DNA from: Rhodovastum sp963709085
Lineage (GTDB): Bacteria; Pseudomonadota; Alphaproteobacteria; Acetobacterales; Acetobacteraceae
Assembly: GCA_963709085.1 (NCBI GenBank)
Contig: CAVPVB010000024.1
Location: 62,001 to 126,000 of the forward strand
Direction of reading: 5' to 3'
Length of the DNA stretch: 64,000 nucleotides
Of the stretch, positions 46,235 through 54,912 are shown piece by piece (the stretch's first letter is position 1; every line of letters begins with the position of its first letter). The translations under genes and the position numbers were made by a program. Under the pieces are notes generated by a model, which searched no databases, had not been told where the DNA came from, and was given only the letters and a program-made list of their open reading frames with translations.

Positions 46235-46253
46235 AGCGGGATGGTGGGGTGAA

Positions 46254-46292
46254 CAGGGCAATCGGGTGAAGGAAGGCCAGGGCTCTGCCCTA
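46254..46292. repeat. Left-end fragment of a MITE-3-like element
   Basis: CAGGGCAATCGGGTGAAGG followed by AAGGCCAGGGCTCTGCCCT matches the start of MITE-3 with one base missing. It is cut by IS630-A copy 3. Confidence 0.75.
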
Positions 46293-46295
46293 GTA

Positions 46296-47719
46296 CACCT
46301 CGCCGGAAGTGGCGACTCCCTTCCGGCGGCCGGGTCGGAGGGGGGTGAGTCTGGTCTGCCACAGGGCGGCACCAATCGTCATGGCGGCGGCAAACTCGGC
46401 GGTTTTCCGCGAGTCAGCGGCCTTGCGGATATGGCAGGGGCGAGTCTCGACCCCTCGTCCTGATTCGCCGGAGCCTGTGCATGCCCCGCCTGTCCGCTGC
46501 CCCGATCGCCCTGACGCTTGCGCAGGAGGAAGAGTTGCAACGGCTCGCCCGGGCGCACAAGACGCCGCGTAAGCTGGCCGAACGCGCCGAGATGATCCTG
46601 CGCTCGGCGGCAGGAACGCCGGTGCGCGAGATCGCCCGCGAACTCGGCGTCTGGCCGAAGACAGTGCGGCACTGGCGCGCCCAGTGGCTGGCCAGTGCGG
46701 CGGACTCGCCGGTAGTGGCGCGGCTGACCGACGCGCCGCGGCCGGGCGCGCCGGCGACGTTTTCCCCCGAGCAGGTCTGCGCGATCGTGGCGCTGGCCTG
46801 CGAGAAGCCGGACGAGCAAAGCAACCTGCCCCTCAGTCATTGGAGCCAAAGCGAACTGGCCCGAGAGGCGGTCAGGCGTGGCATCGTGGACAGCATCTCG
46901 CACGGCTCCGTCGGGCGCTTTTTAAAAAAGAGGCCGACCTCAAGCCGCATCTCGTGCGCGGCTGGCTGACCCCCAAGCCAGATCCTGAGTTCGAGACCAA
47001 GTGCGCCGACGTCTGCACCGTCTATCATGCGGCACCGGCGGCGGCGCAGCAGGACATCCGCACGGTCTCGATCGACGAGATGACCGGCGTGCAGGCGCTG
47101 GAGCGTGCCGCCCCGGACCTGCCGATGCTGCCGGGCAAGGTCGGCCGCCGCGAGTTCGAATACATCCGCCACGGCACCCAGACCCTGATCGCGGCCTTCG
47201 ACGTCGCCACCGGCCAGGTGATCGGCACCGTCGGCGACACCCGCACCGAGCAGGACTACGCCAGCTTCCTGGAGCGCCTGTTCGCCACCGGCACCTCGAC
47301 CACCGGCTGGCGCGTGGTCGCCGACAACCTCAACACGCATGTCTCGGAAAGCGTGGTGAGACTGGTCGCCGACCTGTGCGGCATCAAGGACGACCTCGGC
47401 GAGAAGGGCAAGTCCGGTGTGCTCGCCTCGATGGCGACGCGCGAGGCGTTCCTGCGTGATGCCACCCACCGCATCCAGTTTCACTTCACGCCCAAGCATG
47501 CGTCGTGGCTCAACCAGATCGAGATCTGGTTCTCCATCCTCGTGCGCAAGCTGCTGCGCCGCGCCAGCTTTGTGTCCAAGCAGGATCTGAAGGCTCGGAT
47601 CGAGGCGTTCATCGCCTACTTCAACCGCACGCTGGCCAAGCCGTTCAAATGGACCATGACCGGCAAGCCGCTCGCTGCGTGAGGGCCGCCCGAATGGGGT
47701 CCACTTTTCCGGCAAGGTG
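46296..47719 (+). mobile_element. IS630-family element A, copy 3
   Basis: 1424 bp between TA at 46294-46295 and 47720-47721. Left flank: MITE-3-like fragment. Right flank: IS630-B copy 2, whose GTGCCC end starts 4 nt after the element. Confidence 0.92.
46481..47682 (+). CDS. IS630-family transposase A, copy 3
   Basis: Same structure as copies 1 and 2: frame one from ATG 46481 to 46969, slippery A-AAA-AAG at about 46924, then the DDE frame to 47682. One residue differs from copies 1 and 2 (Asp instead of Asn in KCA(D/N)VCTVYH). Catalytic residues are present. Confidence 0.9.
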
Positions 47720-47724
47720 TACCA

Positions 47725-48962
47725 GTGCCCGGCGTCCTTGACTTCTGCGGTGAAAGTCTGAATCGATCGTTCCGCATCGAACAGACGGAGACGATTCGTG
47801 GCTGCCAAGGAGATCGCGGCAAAGAAGTACGTGGTGAAGCTCAGCGAGGAGGAACGGGACCAGCTGAACGCCCTGATCAGCAAGGGCAAACACCCGGCGC
47901 GGAAGCTGTTGAAGGCCCGCATCCTGCTGAAGGCCGACGCGTCGGACGCTGGCGAAGCGTGGAGCGACAGCCAGATTGCCGCGGCCCTGGAGACCAGCGT
48001 CGACACAGTCGCTCGGGCACGCCAGCGCCTGGTGGAAGAGGGCGTCGACGCCGTCCTGACCTGCAAGCATTCGCCAAACTCGGCGAGAAAGCGCATCTTC
48101 GATGGCGAAGCCGAGGCGAAGCTGATTGCCTTGGCCTGTTCCACGCCCCCCGCAGGGCGCGCGAAGTGGACGTTGCGGCTTTTGGAAGAGACTGTCGTCA
48201 AGCTGAGCATCGTTGACCGGGCCAGCGACAACACGATCGGGCGGACGCTAAAAAAAATACGCTCAAGCCCCACCTGCAACAGCAATGGGTCATCCCGCCG
48301 GACGCCAACGCCGCCTTTGTAGCCAGCATGGAGGATGTGCTGGAAGCCTATCAGAGGCCCCACGACCCAGCCCGTCCCGTGGTCTGTCCGGACGAGACGT
48401 CGAAGCAGTTGATTTCCGAAACCCGGGTGCCGATCCCGGCGAAGCCAGGGCGAGTTGCCCGGCATGACTATGCGTATGAACGCAACGGCACGGCCAACAT
48501 TTTCATGATGTTCGCGCCACTGGAAGGCTGGCGGCACGTCAAGGTGACCGATCGTCACGCCGCCGTGGATTATGCGCAGGTCCTCAAGGAATTGTCCGAC
48601 ACGCATTTTCCCGAGGCCGAGAAGATCATCCTCGTGTAGGACAATCTCAGCACCCACAGGCCAGCTTCACTCTACGAAGCCTTCCCCGCCGCCGAGGCGC
48701 GTCGCCTCGTCGAGCGCTTCGAATGGCACTACACCCCCAAGCACGGCAGCTGGCTGGACATGGCCGAGTCCGAACTCGGCGTCCTGGCGTCGCAGTGTCT
48801 CGATCGCCGCATCCCCGACAAGCAGACCCTGATCGAGGAGGTCGCCGCCTGGCAAGCCCGCCGCAACCGTCACAACACCAAAGCTGATTGGCAATTCACC
48901 ATCACCGACGCACGCGTCAAACTGAAGCGGCTCGACCCCGCACTATGAAAAACGCGCGGCAC
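47725..48962 (+). mobile_element. IS630-family element B, copy 2
   Basis: Ends GTGCCCGGCGTCC (47725) and GGCAC (48962) followed by TA. About 1238 bp, about 90 percent like copy 1 by eye. The right TA lies in a fragment of an ISAs1-type end. Confidence 0.85.
47798..48948 (+). pseudogene. IS630-family transposase B with a nonsense mutation
   Basis: Frame one starts at 47798 and the slippery run of eight A (48250-48257) leads into the second frame as in copy 1. At 48637-48639 a TAG replaces the CAG codon just before the second catalytic Asp (KIILV-stop-DNLSTH). The rest remains open to 48948. The product lacks two catalytic residues and is inactive unless suppressed. Confidence 0.85.
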
Positions 48963-49000
48963 TAGCGGTTTGTCACGCACTCCTTCACCCGATTGCCCTG
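48963..49000. repeat. Right-end fragment of an ISAs1-type element
   Basis: TAGCGGTTTGTCACGCACTC followed by CTTCACCCGATTGCCCTG matches the last 37 bp of the ISAs1 element ending at 32643. IS630-B copy 2 inserted at its TA. Confidence 0.7.
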
Positions 49001-49064
49001 GGGCGGTGGTGGCGAGGGTTTGACAACCCAGGCGCCTCCTCCTAGATAGCCCCCTGATCCGTGC

Positions 49065-49138
49065 TGGGGGATCGTTCAATGGTAGGACAAACAACTCTGA
49101 CTCGTTTTATCTAGGTTCGAATCCTAGTCCCCCAGCCA
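49065..49138 (+). tRNA. tRNA-Gln (anticodon CTG)
   Basis: Acceptor TGGGGGA pairs with TCCCCCA; D-arm with GGTAGGA; anticodon loop CTCTGAC; T-arm CTAGG-TTCGAAT-CCTAG; discriminator G and encoded CCA. The anticodon stem AACAA/TCGTT has one A-C mismatch, which may weaken it. An integrase-derived gene starts 83 nt downstream, so this is likely an integration site. Confidence 0.88.
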
Positions 49139-49220
49139 ACTCAATGTTTTCAATGGGTTAGACAGATTTCCGGGCACAGGTGGGGGACTGTTCCACAACC
49201 CTGTTCCACAAGGGCAGCGG

Positions 49221-50009
49221 ATGGGCGGAAATCTGCGGCGGCGCGGTGGCGTCTTTTGGTTCCGGCGGCGTGTGCCGGACAACCTGCAGGCGAGCATCGG
49301 GCGCGTTGAAATTAACCGGACGTTGCAGACATCGTGTGTAAGGACGGCCCGGGGGCGCGCCCGGCGCGCGTGGCTCGCCACGGAGGCCGCATTCCAGGCG
49401 ATGTCCGGATACAAGACACTTTCAGCCGAGCAGGCGGAGCTTGTGATCGCCAGGCTGCTGCGTGAGCCGATTTGGGATTCGCCGACTGCCACCGAGGTGG
49501 TCCGCGCTATCGATGAAGACGACCATTCGGTGCCAGATCTGCTATTCCGGCATGCCCACGAAATCTTGCCGACGTTGGATGACGAGGATGCGAGCAGGCT
49601 CATCGCAATCCTGGGTCGGTTTGTCGACCGCACGGAAATCGGCACTTTGAAGACCGTGGCCCATGCCGCCGAACTCAAGGAACGCGTTGCGACAATCCGC
49701 GGGCTCGGGGCGCAGATTGAGGCAAGCCGCGCGCGCCAGGCCGCCACCAAAGCTGCGTCCGATGCCCTGACATCGAGGGTTGCATCAATCCAGCAGATGG
49801 CCGCCTCCGCCGCGCAGCAAGCAGCCGTCAAACCAACGTCCCCCGCTGCCATTGCGGTGCCTGTTGCCGCCACTGCCCCACCGCCGCCGCCAGTGAAGGC
49901 AGAGCCGACGCCCGCGCCCGACACGGACGACGGGCCGATGCTGCTGTCCAAGAGCATCGAATCGTTTTTCCGCGCAAAACGCTACCCGCCGCACACCGAG
50001 CACCAAAAC
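49221..50009 (+). pseudogene. Phage-type integrase, N-terminal part, interrupted by IS4
   Basis: From ATG 49221 the protein begins MGGNLRRRGGVFWFRRRVPD and VRTARGRARRAWLATEAAF, the arm-binding N-terminal domain (DUF6538 type) of site-specific integrases. A long Ala/Pro-rich linker leads to LLSKSIESFFRAKRYPPHTE, the start of the core-binding domain. The IS4 element interrupts it at HQN. After removing the IS and one target copy the frame continues at 51466 as RGTVRLWVEIVGDKRTDRYT. The gene begins 83 nt behind tRNA-Gln, as island integrases do. Confidence 0.82.
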
Positions 50010-51455
50010 CTACGGCATTCACACATTTAACTGTGTTGTTGCGATGAAAAAACCTGCGGCCATGGCAGCGAACTGGGTCCAGCCGGCGCGCATGGTTTTG
50101 GGACCGGGCGGCTTGTAATAGCAGTTCCATCCGCCGAGGCGGGCGATGATCCAGGCGAGCCAGGCGAGCGAGTGGCGCGGATGAGGGTTTTGCTGACGCA
50201 GGGTTCTGCCTTCGAGAGTTGCGCCAATGGCTTCGGCGGCCGGCAGCAGGGCCGCATCGATGACATCGGTCGCGGGTCGCGGGCTGCCATCACGGGCGTT
50301 GACCAGTTGCATTGTACGGATTGCCGCGGCAAGACCGACCAGAGCCAGCTTGAACAGCCGCCCGGCCTCATGCATTTGGGTTTCCTCTAGGCGTATACCG
50401 TCGCTTTTCAATGCACGAAAGATTTCTTCAATCCGCCAACGCAACCGATAGAGGCGCACGATGTCCTGCGCCTCGGCAGCGCTGGTGGCATTCAGCGTGG
50501 TCAACAGCCGCCACAGCAGCGGCTGTGCATCAGCCGGAGCATTGATCTCTCGCGCCTCGACCATATACAGCGTCAGCTGCGGCGGGTCCGAGCGATCACC
50601 GCCATGACGTGGACGCGAGATCACGACCGGCCCGGCGCGCAGCACAACGGTGGCGATCCGGCCGCGCCCGCCGGCCCGGGATGGAGCCACACGAACCTCG
50701 GTTCGTGCCAACTCCGGCCATGCGGCGGGCGCCGCGAACAGGCGCGCTCCGTCGTCGAGCGCGCGGTCCTGCGCTGCTCGCACAATCAGATCGACCCCTG
50801 CCGGGCATCGTGCGAAGCTTGCATAGATATCGCCCTCGCGATCGGCCACGACCACCACCGAGGCGGCGTCGGCTAAACACGCAGCCGCACACTCTGCCCC
50901 TTCCAACCAGCGGACGCTCTCCTTGTCTTCCAACGCGCGGGCGTGGGTCGGGGCGATTTCATCCGTTCGGGTCCAAATCCTGGCGCCGACCAGACCGAGA
51001 ACGGCCTCTGTCTCGCTGTCAATGGCGATCAGTGGATGGATGAAAAACCCGGCGGAAACGCCGTCTCCTGCCGGCCCCAGACCACGTCGCCGCTCCTCGC
51101 GGCCGGCGAAATTGATCTCGGTCGTATCCTGCGCCACGACAATCCGCCGTCCGGCGCAGGCGGCGACGGTGCGGCTCGCCAGCGTCTGCACGATCTCGAC
51201 CGTTGTGACGGAGGGTGCCGCCAAAAACCGATGGATCGCCATCTCGCCAGCCCGATCACCGCCAAGCTTGCGGACGACCAGCGACCCGGTCTCCGTCACC
51301 CGCTCGATCAGCGTGGTGCCCATCGCCGCACGACGGGCATCTCCAAAATAACCAAGCTCCCCTCCCTTTTGCCTCACACAGTCTCCTGATCCACAGAATA
51401 CGTCATAGATTCAGAGAGTTGTCCGCTATACAAGCAAAATGTGTGAATGCCGTAG
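50010..51455 (-). mobile_element. IS4-family element with perfect inverted repeats and 10-bp target duplication
   Basis: The ends CTACGGCATTCACACATTT are exactly repeated in reverse complement at 51437-51455. GCACCAAAAC occurs on both sides (50000-50009 and 51456-51465). 1446 bp. The insertion is recent by this criterion. Confidence 0.92.
50019..51377 (-). CDS. IS4-family transposase (IS50-like)
   Basis: A 452-residue Tn5-type transposase. The first Asp is in RRIVVAQDTTEINFAG, the second in ASVVVVADREGDIYASFARC, and the Glu in the YREK-like box LYRLRWRIEEIFRALKSDGI. The N-terminal part (GDARRAAMGTTLIERVTETG) is the usual DNA-binding region and the C-terminal segment (HSLAWLAWIIARLGGWNCYY) is characteristic. 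No defects are visible, so it is likely active. Confidence 0.9.
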   Translation of the reverse strand: MRQKGGELGYFGDARRAAMGTTLIERVTETGSLVVRKLGGDRAGEMAIHRFLAAPSVTTVEIVQTLASRTVAACAGRRIVVAQDTTEINFAGREERRRGLGPAGDGVSAGFFIHPLIAIDSETEAVLGLVGARIWTRTDEIAPTHARALEDKESVRWLEGAECAAACLADAASVVVVADREGDIYASFARCPAGVDLIVRAAQDRALDDGARLFAAPAAWPELARTEVRVAPSRAGGRGRIATVVLRAGPVVISRPRHGGDRSDPPQLTLYMVEAREINAPADAQPLLWRLLTTLNATSAAEAQDIVRLYRLRWRIEEIFRALKSDGIRLEETQMHEAGRLFKLALVGLAAAIRTMQLVNARDGSPRPATDVIDAALLPAAEAIGATLEGRTLRQQNPHPRHSLAWLAWIIARLGGWNCYYKPPGPKTMRAGWTQFAAMAAGFFIATTQLNV

Positions 51456-51465
51456 GCACCAAAAC

Positions 51466-51930
51466 CGGGGTACCGTGCGTCTGTGGGTGGAGATCGTCGG
51501 CGACAAGCGGACCGACCGTTACACGGAGCGGCATGCATACGAATTCCAGGCGGCCCTGCGGAAGATGCCCCAAAGCCACGGCAAGGGCGGCCCCGTCCAT
51601 GCGCTGAAAGCCATTGAAGCTGCGGAGGCGTCGAAAAATCCGGTAAAACGGCTGGCAGAAAAGACCATCGAGCGGCATTTTTCGCTCCTGCACCGGTCTT
51701 ACCCGGAAATGGCAAGGCGCCTCCGGCAGCAGGGAACCGTGGTGGTGCATTTCACCGTCGATCGCGAGGGGCACGTGCTGGAGGTGAGCCTGGTGCACGG
51801 CAGCGGGACGGAGGCGCTGGACCAGGCTGCACAGGAACTGCTGCGCAGCGCCCACCTGCCAGCCTTTCCGCCGGACATGAAGCTGTCACAGCAAAGCGTG
51901 ACGGTCCCGATCCGCTACCGGCTGGAGTGA
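51466..51930 (+). pseudogene. Integrase core-binding segment fused to a TonB C-terminal domain
   Basis: The first half continues the integrase (DRYTERHAYEFQAALRKMPQ; NPVKRLAEKTIERHFS). Where the catalytic domain should follow, the sequence becomes LHRSYPEMARRLRQQGTVVV, then FTVDREGHVLEVSLVHGSGT and ALDQAAQELLRSAHLPAFPP, a TonB C-terminal domain. The fusion point is at about nt 51685. The integrase has therefore lost its catalytic part, and the TonB domain has lost its membrane anchor. The 3' end overlaps the convergent NiCoT gene by 16 bp. Confidence 0.75.
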
Positions 51931-53003
51931 TCAATCAACATCGGCGGCAATGCCTGTACTGGCGCCAAGCGATCATAGTTTTTCCAGCGATAGACAACCG
52001 CGGAGAAACCCCAGGCAAGAAGAAAAACCCCGATCACGCCAACGCCAAGATTGGCAATATCGTCGTTCATGCTGGACACCACCGACCACGCACCACCCTC
52101 AAGGCCAAGTTGGTCAGCCAGAAGCCCGAGCGCCTCGATGCCGCCGATCAGCAGCGCAATGAGCACCGACGCGGCGGTGATGGTGAGATTGTACCAGAGC
52201 TTGCGAACCGGCTCGCGCAGGGCCCAGCCATAGGCACCCACCATCAGCGCGCTGTCGGCCGTGTCCACGAGCGCCATGCCGGCGGTGAACAGGGCGGGGA
52301 AGACCAGTGTTTGCCATGGCGACATGCCGTGCGCGGCCTGCGCCGCCGATATGCCGAGCAGACCGACCTCGGTGGCGGTGTCGAAGCCCATCCCAAACAA
52401 GAAACCGAGCGGGTACATATGCCAGCTGCGCGTGACAGAGCGGAACAAGGGCCGGCACAGCCGCGCCAGCAGCCCGCCGCCGCCCAGCGCGGCATCCGCG
52501 CCGGCCGCATCCAGCGTGCCGCCGCCGGCGACATGGCGGAAACTACGCCACACCCGGCCCAGGATCACCAGGTTGATGAGCGCGATCAACAACAGGAAGG
52601 TGGCCGAAACCGACGTGCCGATCACGCTGCCGATCGCTTTGAAACTCTCCAGCCGGTCCTGCATCGCCACCGTGGTGGCGGCGATCGCCAGCGATGCCAG
52701 CACAACGACAGTGGAATGACCGAGCGAGAAGAAGAATCCGGCAGCGACCGGCTGCTTTCCTTCCTGCATGAGCTTGCGCACGACGTTGTCGATGGCAGCG
52801 ATATGATCCGCGTCCACGGCATGGCGCAGCCCGAACATCCATGCCAGCAGCGCCGTGCCAAGCACGGCCGGCCGATCGGCAAAGGCCTGCCACGCCCAGG
52901 CCCAGGCGGCGAAATTGGCCGCGATCAGCAGTCCAAGGAAGCCAGCCGACCTCCGCCACGCGCCGATCGCCGGGCGGCCAGCATCCGTTATCTGCGTGCC
53001 CAT
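51915..53003 (-). CDS. NiCoT-family nickel/cobalt permease
   Basis: A 362-residue membrane protein with eight or so helices and the three NiCoT signatures: RHAVDADHIAAIDNVVR in helix 2, FFFSLGHSTVVVLASLA, and FGMGFDTATEVGLLGI. The first (H-x4-D-H) binds the metal. These permeases import Ni2+ and/or Co2+ with high affinity. ATG 53003 is chosen since it lies about 20 residues before helix 1. It is divergent from nikR, whose product probably represses it in the presence of nickel. Confidence 0.93.
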   Translation of the reverse strand: MGTQITDAGRPAIGAWRRSAGFLGLLIAANFAAWAWAWQAFADRPAVLGTALLAWMFGLRHAVDADHIAAIDNVVRKLMQEGKQPVAAGFFFSLGHSTVVVLASLAIAATTVAMQDRLESFKAIGSVIGTSVSATFLLLIALINLVILGRVWRSFRHVAGGGTLDAAGADAALGGGGLLARLCRPLFRSVTRSWHMYPLGFLFGMGFDTATEVGLLGISAAQAAHGMSPWQTLVFPALFTAGMALVDTADSALMVGAYGWALREPVRKLWYNLTITAASVLIALLIGGIEALGLLADQLGLEGGAWSVVSSMNDDIANLGVGVIGVFLLAWGFSAVVYRWKNYDRLAPVQALPPMLIDHSSR

Positions 53004-53110
53004 GCCGGCATCACACCTTTCGGCCGTTTCGTAATACACGATTGCAGGTCGCTCGCGTTTCCGTCAAGAGACCCGATGGCCATGCCACCGAACCGGCGGG
53101 AGAAAAAACC
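53004..53110. promoter_or_regulatory. Divergent promoter region of the NiCoT gene and nikR
   Basis: 107 bp between the two starts. It contains GTAATAC (53031-53037), a possible half-site of a NikR operator; a second half-site at proper spacing is not obvious. The regulatory link is inferred from gene neighbourhood. Confidence 0.35.
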
Positions 53111-53569
53111 GTGCAACGAATCACCATCACGATCGATGACAATCTGCTGGAGGCGGTCGATGGATTGATGGCACGGCGCGGCTACGCCAGCCGTTCCGAA
53201 ACGTTTCGCGACATCCTGCGGGAGATGATCGACCGGCAGAGCGCGGGCGATCCCAAGGCCGACTGCATTGCCACGTTGAGCTACGTGTTCGACCACTCGA
53301 CGCGCGATCTCGCCAGCCGACTTACGCATGCGCATCACGATCACCACGATCTGTCGGTGGCGAGCATGCACGTACATCTCGACCACGAATCCTGCCTGGA
53401 GGTATCGGTATTGCGCGGTGCGGCCGGCAGCGTCACGGCGTTCGCCGATACGCTATCGACGCAACGCGGTGTTCGGCACGCCCATCTGCACCTGATCCCG
53501 GTTAGGGTCTCGGCAGCCGAGCACACGCATGGGGAACGGTCCGCGGCGCATGCTCATCTGCATGCCTGA
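53111..53569 (+). CDS. nikR: Nickel-responsive regulator NikR
   Basis: 152 residues from GTG 53111 (GGGAG upstream). The N-terminus ITITIDDNLLEAVDGLMARR and YASRSETFRDILREMI form the ribbon-helix-helix. The ACT-like nickel domain includes LTHAHHDHHDLSVASMHVHL and DHESCLEVSVLRG with the high-affinity ligands (His, His-x-His, Cys). The C-terminus is extended by a His-rich tail (AAEHTHGERSAAHAHLHA) that is not part of the E. coli protein and may store or pass nickel. It represses nickel uptake genes when nickel is abundant; the likely target is the divergent NiCoT gene. Confidence 0.92.
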   Translation: MQRITITIDDNLLEAVDGLMARRGYASRSETFRDILREMIDRQSAGDPKADCIATLSYVFDHSTRDLASRLTHAHHDHHDLSVASMHVHLDHESCLEVSVLRGAAGSVTAFADTLSTQRGVRHAHLHLIPVRVSAAEHTHGERSAAHAHLHA

Positions 53570-53815
53570 CGCGGAAGAACAATGACGTCGAACGCTGTCC
53601 GGTGCACTCGCTGCCACCATTGGGCAGTCGTGCAGCATGCCCCATTTCTCGAGCTATTGCTGCGGTTTTGTAGCCCAGCGCCTGCGCGGGTTCGGGGACC
53701 GCCTGCGGAGGGCGAGATTGCCACTTCACGGCCTGCTGCTTCCGCTCCGTCGGGATAGGATGTCGCCGCGGAGGAGGGGAGGACATGTTCGGTTATGGCC
53801 GCTGCCCGGTCCCGT

Positions 53816-54376
53816 TCAATAATGGACGAACTGGCCCTCCGGGGCGACCTGCTGAATAAGGTCGAATTCGTCCCGGTTCGAGGTTAGCACCGGGATGCCG
53901 GCCTTTGCTGCGGTCAGGAAGATCAGCGCGTCGTTGAGGCATTCCTTGCGCTGATGTGACAGAAACCGCTGCGTACGCGCGAGCGTCCCCGCGATTACGC
54001 CTGCGTCCGCCCAGACCTGTGCGTCAGGTGTCAGCAGTCTGCTTGACGGTATCTGCGCAAACAGATCGATGTAGTGATCCCGAAGCGCCGGCGAGCCAGA
54101 TCGCTGCGGATCAGCGTTCGCAACACCGATCGCAAGTTCAGCGAGTGCCGCCGAACAATGAAACAGGAGCGCCTGGTCGATGACATTGCGCAGGGCGGCC
54201 TCCAGGCGTCCCGCCGCCCGGTTGATGTAGACGTTGGTATCGAGCAGCAGCACCGTCGCACCGCCTCCCGACAAGGTCGTCCACGCGACAAGCTGGCGCC
54301 GCGGTCGCGGGACGAGCTGCGACGTGTGTTTTGCCGGCTTGCGTTTCCGGATGGCGCTGCCGAGTTCAATACTCAA
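53816..54376 (-). CDS. PIN-domain toxin (VapC-like)
   Basis: 186 residues. The PIN fold shows the first Asp in TVLLLDTNVYINRAAG, the Glu in SAALAELAIGVANAD, further acidic residues in KECLNDALIFLTAAKAG and the terminal VLTSNRDEFDLIQQ. This is a magnesium-dependent RNase fold. It overlaps the upstream antitoxin gene by 11 bp, so the two are co-translated. A 35-residue basic N-terminal extension precedes the fold; the true start may be a little later. Confidence 0.82.
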   Translation of the reverse strand: MSIELGSAIRKRKPAKHTSQLVPRPRRQLVAWTTLSGGGATVLLLDTNVYINRAAGRLEAALRNVIDQALLFHCSAALAELAIGVANADPQRSGSPALRDHYIDLFAQIPSSRLLTPDAQVWADAGVIAGTLARTQRFLSHQRKECLNDALIFLTAAKAGIPVLTSNRDEFDLIQQVAPEGQFVHY

Positions 54377-54698
54377 GGTCGTGGTCTGGCCCGAGCCGCC
54401 CTTCCGTGCGGCGGAAGAACGCGGCGACCGGATCCGGTCGGGCCAGCATCGCCAGCGCCAGCACGCCCAGTTCGCTTGTCGAGCTGATCCCGGCCTCCCG
54501 CTTGGCCGCCTCCACCAGTGCCGGCGGCGCGCGGAAGCTCACATGCTCGGTCTTCTCGCCTTCGAGAAGACCGGCTCGACGGGCCTCTTCCAGGACGGAC
54601 GCATGCAACGGCATCGGAACGGGTGCCGTCGCCGGCTTGCCGGCGCCCCGAGGCCGGGCGTTCTGCCTCGCCTTCGGTGCAGAGTGCGTTGCTGCCAT
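54366..54698 (-). CDS. Antitoxin partner of the PIN toxin
   Basis: 110 residues from ATG 54698, chosen over an ATG four codons upstream because GGAGG lies 5 nt before it. A basic, Ala/Pro-rich N-terminus leads to LLEGEKTEHVSFRAPPALVE and AAKREAGISSTSELGVLALA, a ribbon-helix-helix-like pattern, then a C-terminal acidic tail (GRLGPDHDLEY). It overlaps the toxin gene. Autoregulation is suggested by the palindrome TGTGCGCACA at 54720-54729 that overlaps the -10 box. Confidence 0.7.
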   Translation of the reverse strand: MAATHSAPKARQNARPRGAGKPATAPVPMPLHASVLEEARRAGLLEGEKTEHVSFRAPPALVEAAKREAGISSTSELGVLALAMLARPDPVAAFFRRTEGRLGPDHDLEY

Positions 54699-54719
54699 AC
54701 CAGCCTCCATCGCGCAGAA

Positions 54720-54755
54720 TGTGCGCACAATATGGCTTATTGTCACACATTGCAA
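54720..54755 (-). promoter_or_regulatory. Promoter/operator of the PIN toxin-antitoxin pair
   Basis: On the minus strand TTGCAA (54755-54750), a 17-nt spacer and TATTGT (54732-54727). The perfect 10-bp palindrome TGTGCGCACA (54720-54729) overlaps the -10 box and could be the antitoxin operator. Confidence 0.5.
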
Positions 54756-54912
54756 GCTTGGCTCCACCTGCAAACCCCCCGTCACTCAGGGGGCTGCCGC
54801 CGGACGGAAAATCTGCGTCGCGGTGCCGGCAGACACCTCGTGTAATTTCACCAGGCGCGATGACGCGAAGCGTTGCCCCCCCGGCACATTCACAGTGGGA
54901 TGCCGGGGGGCG

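Noticed and set aside
46837..48657. 606-codon minus-strand open frame across IS630-A copy 3 and IS630-B copy 2
   Set aside because: It runs antisense through two different insertion sequences and their junction; no coherent protein results.
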